Source: JAIVJG01 sp964236735
Lineage (GTDB): Bacteria; Acidobacteriota; Blastocatellia; Pyrinomonadales; Pyrinomonadaceae
Length of the DNA: 64,000 bases
Assembly: GCA_964236735.1 (NCBI GenBank)
Contig: CAXSFM010000002.1
Location: 248,001-312,000, forward strand
Reading direction: 5' to 3'
Shown here: in pieces, positions 33,667-42,947 of the stretch
How positions within the stretch are numbered: position 1 is the first letter of the stretch
How the letters are laid out: every line of letters starts with the position of its first letter
Translations under genes and position numbers: made by a program
The notes under the pieces: generated by a model
Seen by the model: only the letters and a program-made list of their open reading frames with translations
Databases searched by the model: none
Told to the model about the DNA's origin: nothing

Positions 33667-34521
33667 ATGAACTGGCTTGACGAAGGCGCGCTTTTCTCTC
33701 AAATCGGCGCATTTTTACAGGAAGATTTAGGACGTGGCGACATTACGACGCAGTCTTGCGTGATGCGTCAGCAACACGCGCGCGGGCGTTTTCTCGCTAA
33801 AGAGCCGATGGTCGTCGCCGGCATCGAAGCGGCGGAAGCTGTCTTTTCGACGCTTGACTCGCAGCAGCAAATCGAGGCTTTCGTCTCGGACGGCGATGAG
33901 GTCGAAGCGGGAAAGGTCATCGCGCGCACGAGCGGCTTCGCGGACGTGCTGCTCGGCGGCGAGCGTCTCGCGCTGAATCTCATGCAGAGGCTTTCCGGCA
34001 TCGCCACGCTGACCAAGAAATTCGTCCTCGCCGTCGAAGGCACAGGCGCGCAAATCGTGGACACGCGCAAGACGACGCCGGGCTTGAGGATGCTGGAAAA
34101 GTACGCGGTGCTGGCGGGCGGCGCGCGTAATCATCGCTTCGGCTTGGACGACGGCGTGCTGATTAAAGACAATCACATCGCGCTCGCGGGCGGTGTCGCG
34201 ACGGCGGTCGAGCGCGCGCGCAAAGCGGTCGGCCACTTGCACAAAGTTGAAGTCGAGGTCTCGAACGAGGCGGACTTGCGCGAAGCGGTCAAGAGCGGCG
34301 CGGACATTCTCCTGCTCGACAACCAGACGCCGGAAGAGACTGCGCGCCTCGTGCTCGTCGCGCGCGAACTCGCTCCGCAAGTCGTGCTCGAATCGTCGGG
34401 CGGCATCACGCTTGAGAATGTGCGCGCATACGCGGAGGCGGGCGTCAATCTCATCAGCATCGGCGCGCTCACGCACTCGGCGCGCGCGATGGACATCAGT
34501 TTCAAGATTCAGGCCGGATGA
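33667..34521 (+). CDS. nadC: Nicotinate-nucleotide pyrophosphorylase (carboxylating)
   Basis: 284 residues. Marks of quinolinate phosphoribosyltransferase: EDLGRGDITTQS, ALNLMQRLSGIATLT, IVDTRKTTPGLRMLEKYAV, GGARNHRFGLDDGVLIKDNHI in part and LESSGGITLENVRAYAEAGVNLISIGALTHS in part. The Arg, His and Lys residues there bind quinolinate and PRPP. NadC makes nicotinate mononucleotide in NAD synthesis. The gene starts immediately after valS with no gap, so the two are co-transcribed and probably translationally coupled. Confidence 0.97.
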   Translation: MNWLDEGALFSQIGAFLQEDLGRGDITTQSCVMRQQHARGRFLAKEPMVVAGIEAAEAVFSTLDSQQQIEAFVSDGDEVEAGKVIARTSGFADVLLGGERLALNLMQRLSGIATLTKKFVLAVEGTGAQIVDTRKTTPGLRMLEKYAVLAGGARNHRFGLDDGVLIKDNHIALAGGVATAVERARKAVGHLHKVEVEVSNEADLREAVKSGADILLLDNQTPEETARLVLVARELAPQVVLESSGGITLENVRAYAEAGVNLISIGALTHSARAMDISFKIQAG

Positions 34522-34675
34522 GAGGCGGGGAACTATCGCGCGTGCGCGGCGTGTAAGCTCTATGTCAGGGAATGAACGAGCGATGCCCGTCTCCGGGATG
34601 TTGATCCAAATCGCGCATGATGGCTTTGACCGTGAAATGAGTGTAGCCTGCACTGGCAGGATTCATCGGAGGTTT

Positions 34676-35524
34676 ATGATGAAAACCAGATTGACTTCAA
34701 TCTTCTTAACGCTGCTGGCCGCGCTCGTCTTCGCGACGTGCATCGTCTCGCCGCAGGCTCACGCGCAGCGTCGCCGCACCTCGCGCCGCGTGACGCATCC
34801 GGTGCGAACGCCGTCTGCGACGCCGACGCCCGCGACGACGGACGAGAATACTTCTTCGTCCGACCCGACGCTCGTCAGCACCGCCGAAGACGACGCGCAA
34901 CGGCAGACGCCGACACGCCGCACGTCGAGCCGCACGACGACGCGCCGCACATCGTCGCCATCAACAGATGCGGAGCAGGGCAACGCCACCAAACTCTCTT
35001 CAGAGGTCAACCGGCTCTCGGAAGAGTTGAAGAAGATGCGCGCCGATCAACAAGCGATGGTTGATCTCGAACGCATGACGCGCGCCGAGCAACGCGCCGA
35101 AGCCCTGCGCTCGCAACTGCGCGACGTGACCGACAAAGAGTTTAACTTGCAGGAGCGCGCCAACGAGATTAACGACGAGCTACAGCCGGACGCGATTCAA
35201 CGACGCGCGGCGGGCTACGGCTCGCTCGACGCCTCCGCCACGCGCGATCAAATTCAGCGCGGCCTGGAAAGAGAAAAAGAGCGTATCAGAAAACAGCTTG
35301 AGTTGATCAGCCAGAGCCGCACGCGCCTCGAAGCGGCAGTCGCCGGCGCAGACGCAGAAGTCGAAAAACTTCGCCAGCGACTCGACGAAGCCGACCGCAA
35401 TCAAATCAACACGAATACAAATACGAACGCCAACACCACCGGCAACGAAGGCGCGAGCACGACGACCAACAGCAGCACGACGGCAACGCCCGCGCCTACG
35501 CCGGCGAGTACGCCGCCGAACTAA
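34676..35524 (+). CDS. Exported coiled-coil protein
   Basis: 282 residues from ATG 34676 (GGAGG 4 nt upstream; the next codon is also ATG). Signal peptide about 1-32, ending in SPQAHAQ. A Thr/Ser/Arg-rich low-complexity part (35-100) follows, then a long coiled coil (about 105-240: KLSSEVNRLSEELKKMRADQ, EREKERIRKQLELISQSRTRL), ending in an Asn/Thr/Pro-rich tail. The protein is probably periplasmic. No family is recognised; the layout suggests a structural or envelope-spacing role, which is speculative. Confidence 0.8.
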   Translation: MMKTRLTSIFLTLLAALVFATCIVSPQAHAQRRRTSRRVTHPVRTPSATPTPATTDENTSSSDPTLVSTAEDDAQRQTPTRRTSSRTTTRRTSSPSTDAEQGNATKLSSEVNRLSEELKKMRADQQAMVDLERMTRAEQRAEALRSQLRDVTDKEFNLQERANEINDELQPDAIQRRAAGYGSLDASATRDQIQRGLEREKERIRKQLELISQSRTRLEAAVAGADAEVEKLRQRLDEADRNQINTNTNTNANTTGNEGASTTTNSSTTATPAPTPASTPPN

Positions 35525-35610
35525 ATGATGAAAGATGAGTGCGGAATGATGAATATGGGGCGGAACTTCTTTTCTTCAATTCATCATTCCGCATTCCGCA
35601 TTCATCCCTT
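35524..35610. repeat. Heptad hairpin E13 (AATGATG/AATGCGG word)
   Basis: Left arm 35524-35554; right arm 35579-35610. The inner core GCGGAATGATGAAT (35541-35554) pairs perfectly with 35579-35592; outer parts pair imperfectly. The element starts at the stop codon of the coiled-coil gene (TAA 35522-35524) and ends 6 nt before the next ATG. Confidence 0.85.
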
Positions 35611-35616
35611 GATACG

Positions 35617-35952
35617 ATGAGTACGATTTCACCGGTTAAACTTTATCAGTTGATTGAGGAAGCAAGCGCGCGCGGCGAGCGCGTCGTCGTGGCGACGGTG
35701 GCGCACACGCGCGGCTCGACACCGCAACGGCGCGGCGCGAAGATGCTGTTTTTTGAGGACGGCGAAGTGGCGGGCACGGTGGGCGGCGGCTGCATCGAGG
35801 CGGAAGTCTGGGGCGAAGCGCGCGCCTGCTTGCGGACGGGTCAGCCCGCGCTCTACAACTTCAGCCTGACGGCGGACGAAGCCAGCGAAGAGGGCATGGT
35901 CTGCGGCGGCACGATGGAAATTTTCATTGACGTGTGGGGGAAGGCAAGGTGA
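35617..35952 (+). CDS. XdhC/CoxI-type protein, N-terminal domain only
   Basis: 111 residues from ATG 35617. The XdhC_CoxI domain is seen in ARGERVVVATVAHTRGSTPQRRGAKMLF in part, GTVGGGCIEAEVW and the end EEGMVCGGTMEIFID. The GCIE and CGG cysteines are characteristic. XdhC binds and sulfurates molybdenum cofactor for xanthine dehydrogenase-type enzymes. The Rossmann domain is missing; a longer XdhC is encoded two genes downstream (36381-37217), and such short/long pairs are known. The stop TGA comes from the first GTGATAA heptamer of E14. Confidence 0.9.
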   Translation: MSTISPVKLYQLIEEASARGERVVVATVAHTRGSTPQRRGAKMLFFEDGEVAGTVGGGCIEAEVWGEARACLRTGQPALYNFSLTADEASEEGMVCGGTMEIFIDVWGKAR

Positions 35953-36028
35953 TAAGTGATGAGTGATAAGTAATAAGAAAATCTCTGCCACTGTTTTGTC
36001 TCATCACTCATCACTCATCACTTATCAC
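35949..36028. repeat. Heptad hairpin E14 (GTGATAA/GTGATGA word)
   Basis: Left arm GTGATAA GTGATGA GTGATAA G (35949-35970) pairs at 21 of 22 positions with 36007-36028. The stop codon TGA (35950-35952) of the short XdhC gene is in the first heptamer. Unlike most members, a true Shine-Dalgarno (AAGGAG) follows before the next ATG at 36044. Confidence 0.9.
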
Positions 36029-36043
36029 TCCTAAGGAGTTCAC

Positions 36044-36376
36044 ATGGCGACATCTTTTGTTGAAGATTACAAGGCAAAGCATACGCATCCTTTGAATCGC
36101 CTGACGCATAGCATCGGCATTCCGCTCATCGTTCTGAGTCTGCCGCTGTTTTTCTTCGCGTGGCGTTGGGCGCTGGCGATGTTCGTGGTGGGATGGATAC
36201 TGCAATTCGTCGGGCACGCGATTGAAGGAAATCAACCGGCGTTTTTTCGCAATCCAGTTTACTTGCTCGTCGGCCCTCTATGGCTCGCGCGTCGCGCTCT
36301 AAGCGTGGTCGGACTCATGGCTGCACATCCGACTGCTGCCGTCGCCGCGAAGCCGCTCGACAGGCGCGTCCGGTAA
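36044..36376 (+). CDS. Mpo1-like (DUF962) membrane protein
   Basis: 110 residues with AAGGAG upstream. The family motif HPLNRLTHSIGIPL (residues 16-29) and FVGHAIEGNQPAFF are visible; these His and Asn/Glu residues hold iron in yeast Mpo1, a dioxygenase for 2-hydroxy fatty acids. Two or three membrane helices. It is inserted between the two xdhC genes on the same strand. A role in fatty-acid oxidation is inferred from the family only. Confidence 0.9.
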   Translation: MATSFVEDYKAKHTHPLNRLTHSIGIPLIVLSLPLFFFAWRWALAMFVVGWILQFVGHAIEGNQPAFFRNPVYLLVGPLWLARRALSVVGLMAAHPTAAVAAKPLDRRVR

Positions 36377-36380
36377 ATTG

Positions 36381-37217
36381 ATGCGCGACGCGGACGACCA
36401 TGGCGGCCACGAACTTCTCACAGCACAACTCACGGCGGCACTGACGCGCGTGCTGCGTGACGGCGCGTTGGCCGTGCTCGTCACACTCGTCGAAGCTCCG
36501 CGTGGCATCGTCGGCGCAAAAATCCTGCTTGAACTCACGGGCGCGCGGACATGTACGACGGGCGATGGCGCGCTCGACGCAAGCATCTCAGATTTCATTC
36601 CAACTTTTTTAGATTCGCGTGCGGAGGCGCGCACCGTGCGCGTCGAAGAGTTCGCGCCGCATCTCGCGGCGTGGCGCGGCGCGCGTCTCCTCTTCGAGCG
36701 CATCGAGCCGGAGCCGCACATCGTCATCTGCGGCGCGGGTCACGTCGGCGCGGCGCTCGCGCGGCTGGCACACTCCATCAATTATCGCGTCACGCTGATA
36801 GACGACCGCCCGGACTTCGTCGCACGCGCGCGCTTCCCCGAAGAGCAGATCGTGCTGGTCGCCGCCGCGAGTTGGGCGGGCGCGCTCGAAGGCGCGTTGG
36901 GCACGTCGGCGCGCGGCGTCTCGGTCGCCGTCGTCACGCGCGGCCACAGTGAGGATGAAGAATGCCTGCGTGCCGTGCTGGCAACCCGGCCTGACTACGT
37001 CGGAATGATCGGCAGCCGACGGCGCACGAACATCGTGCTTGAGCGCCTGCGCGCAAGCGGTTTCACGGAAGAGTCTCTTAGCGAAGTGCGCGCCCCCATC
37101 GGACTGGACATCGGCGCGGTCTCGCCCGAAGAAGTCGCGCTCTCGATCCTCGCGGAGATAGTCAATGAGCGGCGCGGCGGATCGGGACAGTCTCTCTCAA
37201 AATGGCGACGCGAGTAG
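36381..37217 (+). CDS. XdhC family protein with Rossmann domain
   Basis: 278 residues from ATG 36381; a TTG one codon earlier is possible. An N-terminal XdhC-like domain (AVLVTLVEAPRGIVGAKILL) lacks the usual cysteines. The C-terminal Rossmann part has HIVICGAGHVGAALARLAH, then ALATRPDYVGMIGSRRRT-like LATRPDYVGMIGSRRRTN and IGLDIGAVSPEEVALSI, all typical of XdhC. Together with the short XdhC protein it may serve a molybdenum hydroxylase not present in this window. Confidence 0.93.
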   Translation: MRDADDHGGHELLTAQLTAALTRVLRDGALAVLVTLVEAPRGIVGAKILLELTGARTCTTGDGALDASISDFIPTFLDSRAEARTVRVEEFAPHLAAWRGARLLFERIEPEPHIVICGAGHVGAALARLAHSINYRVTLIDDRPDFVARARFPEEQIVLVAAASWAGALEGALGTSARGVSVAVVTRGHSEDEECLRAVLATRPDYVGMIGSRRRTNIVLERLRASGFTEESLSEVRAPIGLDIGAVSPEEVALSILAEIVNERRGGSGQSLSKWRRE

Positions 37218-37219
37218 GA

Positions 37220-37293
37220 GAAGGCAAAAGTAAAAAGGCAAAAGGTAAAAGTAAGAACAAACCGCACGCGCCTTGTCTTCACTTTTGCCTTTT
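37220..37293. repeat. Heptad hairpin E15 (AAGGCAA word), between convergent genes
   Basis: Left array 37220-37254 has the same AAGGCAAAAGTAAA and AAGGCAAAAGG units as E12. Right arm CTTTTGCCTTT (37282-37292) pairs perfectly with 37234-37244. It stands between the ends of xdhC and the methyltransferase gene, whose TAA stop touches the right arm. It could act as terminator for both. Confidence 0.78.
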
Positions 37294-37894
37294 ATCGCGG
37301 AAAGGGGAGGATCGCGGGGACGCGGCGCGCGTAGTCGTCGAACTCTGTGGGGAAGGCTTCGCGCAAAAGTTTCTCTTCGCTGCGGACGCGAATCAGCGTG
37401 CCGATGTAGAAGATGATGAGCGCGGGGAGGATGGCGACCCAGTGCGTGACGGCGAGCGTCGTCGCGATGAGCATCCCGAACATCCCCGTGTAAATCGGAT
37501 TGCGGACGAGATTGTACGGCCCCTCCGTGACGAGTTTGTGTTCTTCGACGAGCCGCGCGGCGAAGCTCCATTGCTTGCCGAGCGTCCGCACCGCCGCCTC
37601 TACCAGCCACGCCGACGCGATGGCGAGCGCCACCGTCAAAATCCCAAGTGCGATTTCCAGCCACAGGCCGAGCGGCGCGATGGGCGTGAAATATTTGCGG
37701 CGCACCGTCCACGCGAGCGTGTAGGCGACCACTTGCAGCGCGATGCCGTAGAGAGACGCACGCACACGTTTGCGCTCGGTCGTCGCGGCGGCGGACGGCT
37801 TGCGGCGAAAGATGAAGACGCCGGCGAAGATCATCCAGCAAATCATCACGCTGGCAAAGACGATGGTCGGAATAAGATTCAATTCGATGTTCAT
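37292..37894 (-). CDS. Isoprenylcysteine carboxyl methyltransferase-type membrane methyltransferase
   Basis: 200 residues with about five membrane helices. The SAM-binding C-terminal part is typical of ICMT/phospholipid methyltransferases: EEHKLVTEGPYNLVRNPIYTGMF in part, and RVRSEEKLLREAFPTEFDDYARRVPAILP in part. Bacterial members methylate small hydrophobic or lipid substrates; which one cannot be told. It converges with xdhC. Confidence 0.9.
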   Translation of the reverse strand: MNIELNLIPTIVFASVMICWMIFAGVFIFRRKPSAAATTERKRVRASLYGIALQVVAYTLAWTVRRKYFTPIAPLGLWLEIALGILTVALAIASAWLVEAAVRTLGKQWSFAARLVEEHKLVTEGPYNLVRNPIYTGMFGMLIATTLAVTHWVAILPALIIFYIGTLIRVRSEEKLLREAFPTEFDDYARRVPAILPFPR

Positions 37895-37922
37895 AAATGT
37901 TTGATGACGGGCGAAAGTTTTC

Positions 37923-38741
37923 TCAAGAGGAGCGTTGGGCGTCGTATGTCAAAGAGTCGGCAGAAGCGTCGGCGGCAGCCTGCGAGGCGATGTGGCGCGA
38001 CTCCACTTTTCTACGGTTGCGCCCTGAGATGAATCCGTGGATGGTGAGAGCCGGAGCGAGAAGAAGGTAGCTTAGTCCGGCGAGCGGCGCATAGCGCGTC
38101 CCGCCGAAATACGCGGTCAAGATTGACACCACTCCGACAATGACATTGATCGAGCTGCCTTCGATTTTTTCCCGAGTGTCGAAAGTTTCCAACTCGTTCA
38201 AGTCGAGCGCGTGGCGCTGGCGATAAGCGTGCCAGTAGAGCAATACGAAGACGAGAAAAACGGCGACGTATCCCGCCCCGAAAATTATCATCATCCACGG
38301 AACCTGCGCGACGGTGACGGCGGGTTCATAACTTCCATCCGCGTGATGGATGCCGCCCGGAATGTGCATAAAACCGTCAACGACGAGCGTCCAGACGAAT
38401 TTGAGCGGGTAGATATAAAACAAGACGACGAAGAGCAGCACGCCGTTTAAGACTTCGGTCGTCAAGTCCTGCAATCCATAGCGACGAAAGAATGTGTATT
38501 GAAGGTGCCAGACCAGAAAGAGCAGCGCGAAACTGATGGCGAAGGCGATGAAGCCGTGCATCGTCTCGGCCAACTCGGAAAAAGTTTTGGGCACTTCGAG
38601 CGAGACGACGAGCAGCGTGATGGCGAAGCCGAAGACGGCGTCGCTCAACCCCTCGATGCGCGAGACTTCGTGGCCGCGCCAGCGAAAGCCCTTCTGGTGG
38701 TGCGCGTCTCTGTTTTTCTCGATCAACTTTTCGCGTAGCAT
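37923..38741 (-). CDS. TMEM175-family (DUF1211) membrane protein
   Basis: 272 residues from ATG 38741, preceded by AGGAAAG; a longer frame to 38771 is less likely. About six membrane helices. Near the start is RIEGLSDAVFGFAITLLVVSL, which matches the R-x3-FSD filter-helix motif of bacterial TMEM175 potassium channels except for Leu in place of Phe. The extracytoplasmic loop (HIPGGIHHADGSYEP) is unusual for the family. Ion selectivity is therefore uncertain. Confidence 0.82.
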   Translation of the reverse strand: MLREKLIEKNRDAHHQKGFRWRGHEVSRIEGLSDAVFGFAITLLVVSLEVPKTFSELAETMHGFIAFAISFALLFLVWHLQYTFFRRYGLQDLTTEVLNGVLLFVVLFYIYPLKFVWTLVVDGFMHIPGGIHHADGSYEPAVTVAQVPWMMIIFGAGYVAVFLVFVLLYWHAYRQRHALDLNELETFDTREKIEGSSINVIVGVVSILTAYFGGTRYAPLAGLSYLLLAPALTIHGFISGRNRRKVESRHIASQAAADASADSLTYDAQRSS

Positions 38742-38926
38742 AACTTTCCTGTGCGGGTTCGTGGCTGCCAAGCGGTGTGTGTTACCGTGTCGTTTGAATT
38801 TACATTTTCACGGGTCGGTAAGGCTCAGTAGCTTAAAGGCGGGGCGCGTGTGATGGCAAGGAAATTTTGCCATTGACGAGCGCGCGCCGCGTGTAAATTT
38901 TTTCGCTCGCACTTTTATTAAGGCAG

Positions 38927-40279
38927 ATGGAAACAACAATTGAGCGCGTGGGGACGCGCGGCGTGGCGGGCATGTTTCATGCGCTGTCGCATCGCAACTT
39001 CCGTCTTTTCTGGGCGGGCGCGTTCCTCTCAAATTCGGGCACATGGATGCAGACGGTGGCGCAGGCACTGCTCGTCTATAAACTGACGAGTTCGCCCTTC
39101 TGGCTCGGCGTGGACAGTTTCATGGCGACTGCGCCGGGACTTCTTTTAACTCTCTTCGGCGGCGCGCTGGCCGACAAGGTTGACCGCAAGCGGCTCGTCA
39201 TCATCACGCAAATCTTCGCAGGACTGTCGGCGTTGACGCTGGCCGTGTTCGTCACGACGGGCGTCGTCAAAGATAGTTCGGACATCTGGATCGTGCTCGT
39301 TTTGTCGTTCGTGACGGGTTGCTGCTGGGCGCTCGCGGGGCCTTCGTATCAGGCCATGACGGTTGATCTTGTCGAACGCGAAGACCTCGCCAACGCCATC
39401 GCGCTCAACTCCACGCAGTTCCAACTAGCGCGCGTCGTCGGGCCGACGTTGGCCGGTGTGATGATCACGCTCTTCGGCGTGCAAGGATGTTTCTACGGCA
39501 ACGGCCTCTCTTACGTGGCGATTGTCGCAGCGCTCTGGTGTGTACATTTTCGCCCGAAAGAAACAAGCACGACGAGCGTTGAGACTAACTTGACGGCGGG
39601 CGCGGAGGCGACGCTCGCGACCGGCGCGGAGGGGACTTTGCTGACGGAGGCCACAGAGGGCGCGACGAATAAAAACGGCGCGATCTGGCGCGACCTCATC
39701 GCGGGCTTTCGCTACGTCGGAGGCCGCCCGCGCGTGCGCCTGCTGCTGCTCTGCTCGGCGTTCGTCGCGATGTTCGGCGCGCCGTACCTCGTGCTCGCTC
39801 CCGTCTTCGCCAAACAAGTTTTCGGGTGGGGCGATGCGGGCGTCTCCGTCTTGATGGGGACGGCGGGCGCGGGCGCGTTCTGCGGCGCGCTGCTGCTCGC
39901 CTATCTCGGAGACTTTTCGCACAAGGGCAAGTTCGTGTTGGGGAGTTCGCTCTCGGCGTCCGCGTGCCTGTTCGGTTACGCGCTGGCCGGCCATCCGTTA
40001 ATCGCGTTGCCGCTATTGTTCGCCGTCGGCTTCTCGATGGTCTCGTTCTTCGCCGTCACGAACACGCTTCTCCAGCAACTCGTGACGGACGAAATGCGCG
40101 GGCGCGTGATGAGCATGTGGATACTGACCTTCATCGGCACGATGCCTATCGGCAGCTTCATCGCGGGCACGGCAGCCGAACGCTACGGCGCACCGCGCAC
40201 GCTTGCCTCAGGCGGCATCATCATCGCCCTCTTCGTCCTCTTCATCGGCTTTCGCAACACGCGCCTGCGCGAGATTTAA
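38927..40279 (+). CDS. MFS exporter (DHA3/EntS-like)
   Basis: 450 residues with about twelve membrane helices. The start AL-SHRNFRLFWAGAFLSNSGTWMQTVAQ is that of the MFS_3/EntS group, and the loop GGALADKVDRKRLVI is the classical MFS motif between helices 2 and 3. A hydrophilic loop after helix 6 (residues 205-245, Thr/Glu/Ala-rich) is longer than usual. Such proteins export siderophores or drugs; the substrate is not evident. A weak TTGACG -35-like hexamer lies at 38873, without a clear -10. Confidence 0.92.
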   Translation: METTIERVGTRGVAGMFHALSHRNFRLFWAGAFLSNSGTWMQTVAQALLVYKLTSSPFWLGVDSFMATAPGLLLTLFGGALADKVDRKRLVIITQIFAGLSALTLAVFVTTGVVKDSSDIWIVLVLSFVTGCCWALAGPSYQAMTVDLVEREDLANAIALNSTQFQLARVVGPTLAGVMITLFGVQGCFYGNGLSYVAIVAALWCVHFRPKETSTTSVETNLTAGAEATLATGAEGTLLTEATEGATNKNGAIWRDLIAGFRYVGGRPRVRLLLLCSAFVAMFGAPYLVLAPVFAKQVFGWGDAGVSVLMGTAGAGAFCGALLLAYLGDFSHKGKFVLGSSLSASACLFGYALAGHPLIALPLLFAVGFSMVSFFAVTNTLLQQLVTDEMRGRVMSMWILTFIGTMPIGSFIAGTAAERYGAPRTLASGGIIIALFVLFIGFRNTRLREI

Positions 40280-40503
40280 CTTCTTCGCCGGCACAGACGC
40301 TCTCCGTTAACCGCACGACGAGCAACTACTACTGCGCGTGCCGCCCGGAAAAATTTCTTCAATCGTAAGGTTGACGTGATAAAACCATCTCCGAACTCGC
40401 AAGAACGAGCGACGGCGGCGTTCTATCTGACAGATGCGCGAAGAATTGTCAGCCATCGCGCCGTTCAAATAAGTCACGAGAAAGCGTTGAGGGAAAATTT
40501 TTC

Positions 40504-42771
40504 ATGCGACACAGTAGAATTTTGAGATGCCTCGTTTTCAGTCTGTTCGTCCTCTTCACAGCAGCCGCTGGCGCGAGCGCGCAGGGCGTGATTATTCCGC
40601 GCCCGTGCGGGCGTTGCCCCGACGGGCCGCCGCGCCCCGTTAATTTGCCGCGCGCGTTGCCGATTAAATCAATCAAGATTGACACGAAAATCGCGGGACA
40701 GGTGGCGACGACGCACATCGAGCAAATCTTTCGCAACGACTCGGATGCGACGCTCGAAGGCACTTACTTTTTCCCCGTGCCGGAGGCTGCGTCTATCTCT
40801 GAGTTCGCCATCTGGGACGGCGAGCGCAGGCTTGTCGGCGAGGTGCGCTCGCGCGAAGAAGCGAGACGAATCTACGACGAGATCGTTCGCAAGCAACGCG
40901 ATCCGGGGCTTCTCGAATACGCCGGGCGCGACCTCTTTCAAGCCAGCATCTATCCCATCCCTCCGCACTCGGACAAAAAACTTGAGCTGACCTATTCGCA
41001 AATCTTGAAGGCTGAGACGGGCACGGTCGCGTATCGTTACCCGCTCGGCACGGGTCACAATCTCACGTCCATCGGCAGCGTCTCCGGCGCGGTCGAGATT
41101 GAGGGCGCGAAGGCTCTGCGTAATATTTATTCGCCGAGCCACGAGATTGACGTGAAGACTTCGCAGGGTGGGCGACGCGCGCGTCTCTCTTTTGAAAACA
41201 AGCCGGGACAGGAGCCGCAGGATTTTCAACTCTTCTACACGCTCTCCGGCGAGGACTTCGGCCTCACGCTTTTGACGCATCGCGAGCCGGGCAAGCAAGG
41301 ATATTTTCTCCTCATGCTCTCGCCGAAAGATGAACTGACCGAACAGGAATATTCATCGAAAGACATCGTCTTCGTGCTCGACACTTCCGGCTCGATGGCC
41401 GAGGCGGGGAAGATGGAAAAGGCGCGCGCCGCCCTCCTCTTCGGCGTCCGCTCGCTGCGTGCCGGCGACCGCTTCAACGTCATCAACTTCGCCGGCGAAG
41501 AACACTTGATGACGAACGGGCTGATACAAGCGGACGACGCGGGCAAGCGGCGCGGCGAAGAGTTCGTCAAGCAACTCAGACCTGTGGGCGGCACGAACAT
41601 CAACGGCGCGCTCTTAGCCGCCATGCAGCAATTTGAAAGCGGTGGCGGCGAACGCCCGCGCCTGCTCATCTTTATGACGGACGGGCTGCCCACCGTCGCC
41701 GAGACGAACCCGCAGCGCATCATCGAAAATGCGCGGCAGGCGCGCGTGCCCGGCGTGCGGCTCTTCAACTTCGGCGTCGGCTACGACGTGAACACCGCGC
41801 TCCTCGATAAGCTGGCGTCGGAGAACGGCGGCGTCGCCGAGTACGTCGAGCCGAAAGAGGATTTGGAGATTAAGGTCTCGAACTTTTTCACGAAGATTAA
41901 CTATCCCGTCCTGACCAATCTCGCGCTCGACATGGGCGGCGTCGAAACCGACCTCATGTATCCGCGCGAACTGCCCGACATCTTTCGCGGCTCGCAACTC
42001 GCGCTCATCGGTCGCTACCGCAACGAATCCGATTTGCGTAACATCGCGTTGCGCCTGACGGGTCGCACGGGACAGCAGGCGCGCACCTTCACCTACAACA
42101 ATCTCGACTTCCCTCTCACGCACAGCGACAACGATTTTCTGCCGAGACTGTGGGCGACGCGGCGCGTCGGTTGGTTGATGGAGCAGGTGCGCTCGAACGG
42201 CGAACAGAAAGAGTTGCGCGACGAGATCGTTGACCTCGGCACGCGCTACGGCATCGTCACGCCGTACACTTCCTATCTCGCGCTCGAATCAAACAGCGAT
42301 GCGGCGTCGCCCGTTACGTCCAGCAACAACAATTTTGTGCTTGGCGGCGAGATTAGCTCTCGTCCGTCGAGCAGTCTGCCCGTCAACGGGCGTGCGGCGG
42401 GAGGCGCGGGGAAGATGCCGCCACCTGCGCCAAAGGACGCGAAAGAAGTCGCGAAGGCGACGACGGGCGAATTCGCGGTGCAGCAGAGCAAGCGTGCGCG
42501 CGAGCAACAGGATGTCGTCCGCGTCGAAAGCGAGACGCCGCAGGAGAGCGTGCGGAAAGTCGGTGACAAAACTTTCTACCTGCGCGCGGGCGTGTGGACA
42601 GACTCCGAGTTCAAGCAGGACGCGCGTCTGCCTGAAACAACGCTCGTCTTTGGCAGCGACGAATACTTCGCCCTGCTCAAACGCGAGCCGCAACTCGCGC
42701 GCTACTTCGCACTCGGCGAGCGCGTCCTTGTAGTCTTCAAGGACAAGGCTTATCGCGTCGGCGCGAAGTGA
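40504..42771 (+). CDS. Exported VIT and von Willebrand factor A domain protein
   Basis: 755 residues. Signal peptide about 1-26; VIT domain (about 48-180, SDATLEGTYFFPVPEAASIS and YAGRDLFQASIYPIPPHS); vWA domain (about 292-470) with intact MIDAS motif DTSGSM, then a Thr in GGTNINGAL and an Asp in MTDGLP. The C-terminal 250 residues are a beta-rich region and a low-complexity Ala/Gly/Pro part, then a small domain (VGDKTFYLRAGVWTDSEF). Such proteins bind metal and partner proteins at the cell surface or periplasm. A 13-bp terminator follows the gene. Confidence 0.93.
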   Translation: MRHSRILRCLVFSLFVLFTAAAGASAQGVIIPRPCGRCPDGPPRPVNLPRALPIKSIKIDTKIAGQVATTHIEQIFRNDSDATLEGTYFFPVPEAASISEFAIWDGERRLVGEVRSREEARRIYDEIVRKQRDPGLLEYAGRDLFQASIYPIPPHSDKKLELTYSQILKAETGTVAYRYPLGTGHNLTSIGSVSGAVEIEGAKALRNIYSPSHEIDVKTSQGGRRARLSFENKPGQEPQDFQLFYTLSGEDFGLTLLTHREPGKQGYFLLMLSPKDELTEQEYSSKDIVFVLDTSGSMAEAGKMEKARAALLFGVRSLRAGDRFNVINFAGEEHLMTNGLIQADDAGKRRGEEFVKQLRPVGGTNINGALLAAMQQFESGGGERPRLLIFMTDGLPTVAETNPQRIIENARQARVPGVRLFNFGVGYDVNTALLDKLASENGGVAEYVEPKEDLEIKVSNFFTKINYPVLTNLALDMGGVETDLMYPRELPDIFRGSQLALIGRYRNESDLRNIALRLTGRTGQQARTFTYNNLDFPLTHSDNDFLPRLWATRRVGWLMEQVRSNGEQKELRDEIVDLGTRYGIVTPYTSYLALESNSDAASPVTSSNNNFVLGGEISSRPSSSLPVNGRAAGGAGKMPPPAPKDAKEVAKATTGEFAVQQSKRAREQQDVVRVESETPQESVRKVGDKTFYLRAGVWTDSEFKQDARLPETTLVFGSDEYFALLKREPQLARYFALGERVLVVFKDKAYRVGAK

Positions 42772-42800
42772 GCCGCACGACAGAAAAATGACGGGAGCGT

Positions 42801-42849
42801 GAGAGCGGCGGGCAGTCAAATTATTGACGATGGCCCGCCGCTCTCTTTT
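42801..42849 (+). terminator. Rho-independent terminator behind the VIT/vWA gene
   Basis: Perfect 13-bp stem GAGAGCGGCGGGC (42801-42813) with GCCCGCCGCTCTC (42833-42845), then TTTT. It lies 29 nt after the stop codon. Confidence 0.88.
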
Positions 42850-42947
42850 CAAGGACGGACGCTTCTTGTGTCGCGCGCGGCAGTTCGTGTACAAACACAG
42901 GCGGCATTTGTGCCTGAGAAACAATTTCAACGGAGACCGGAGTTCAA

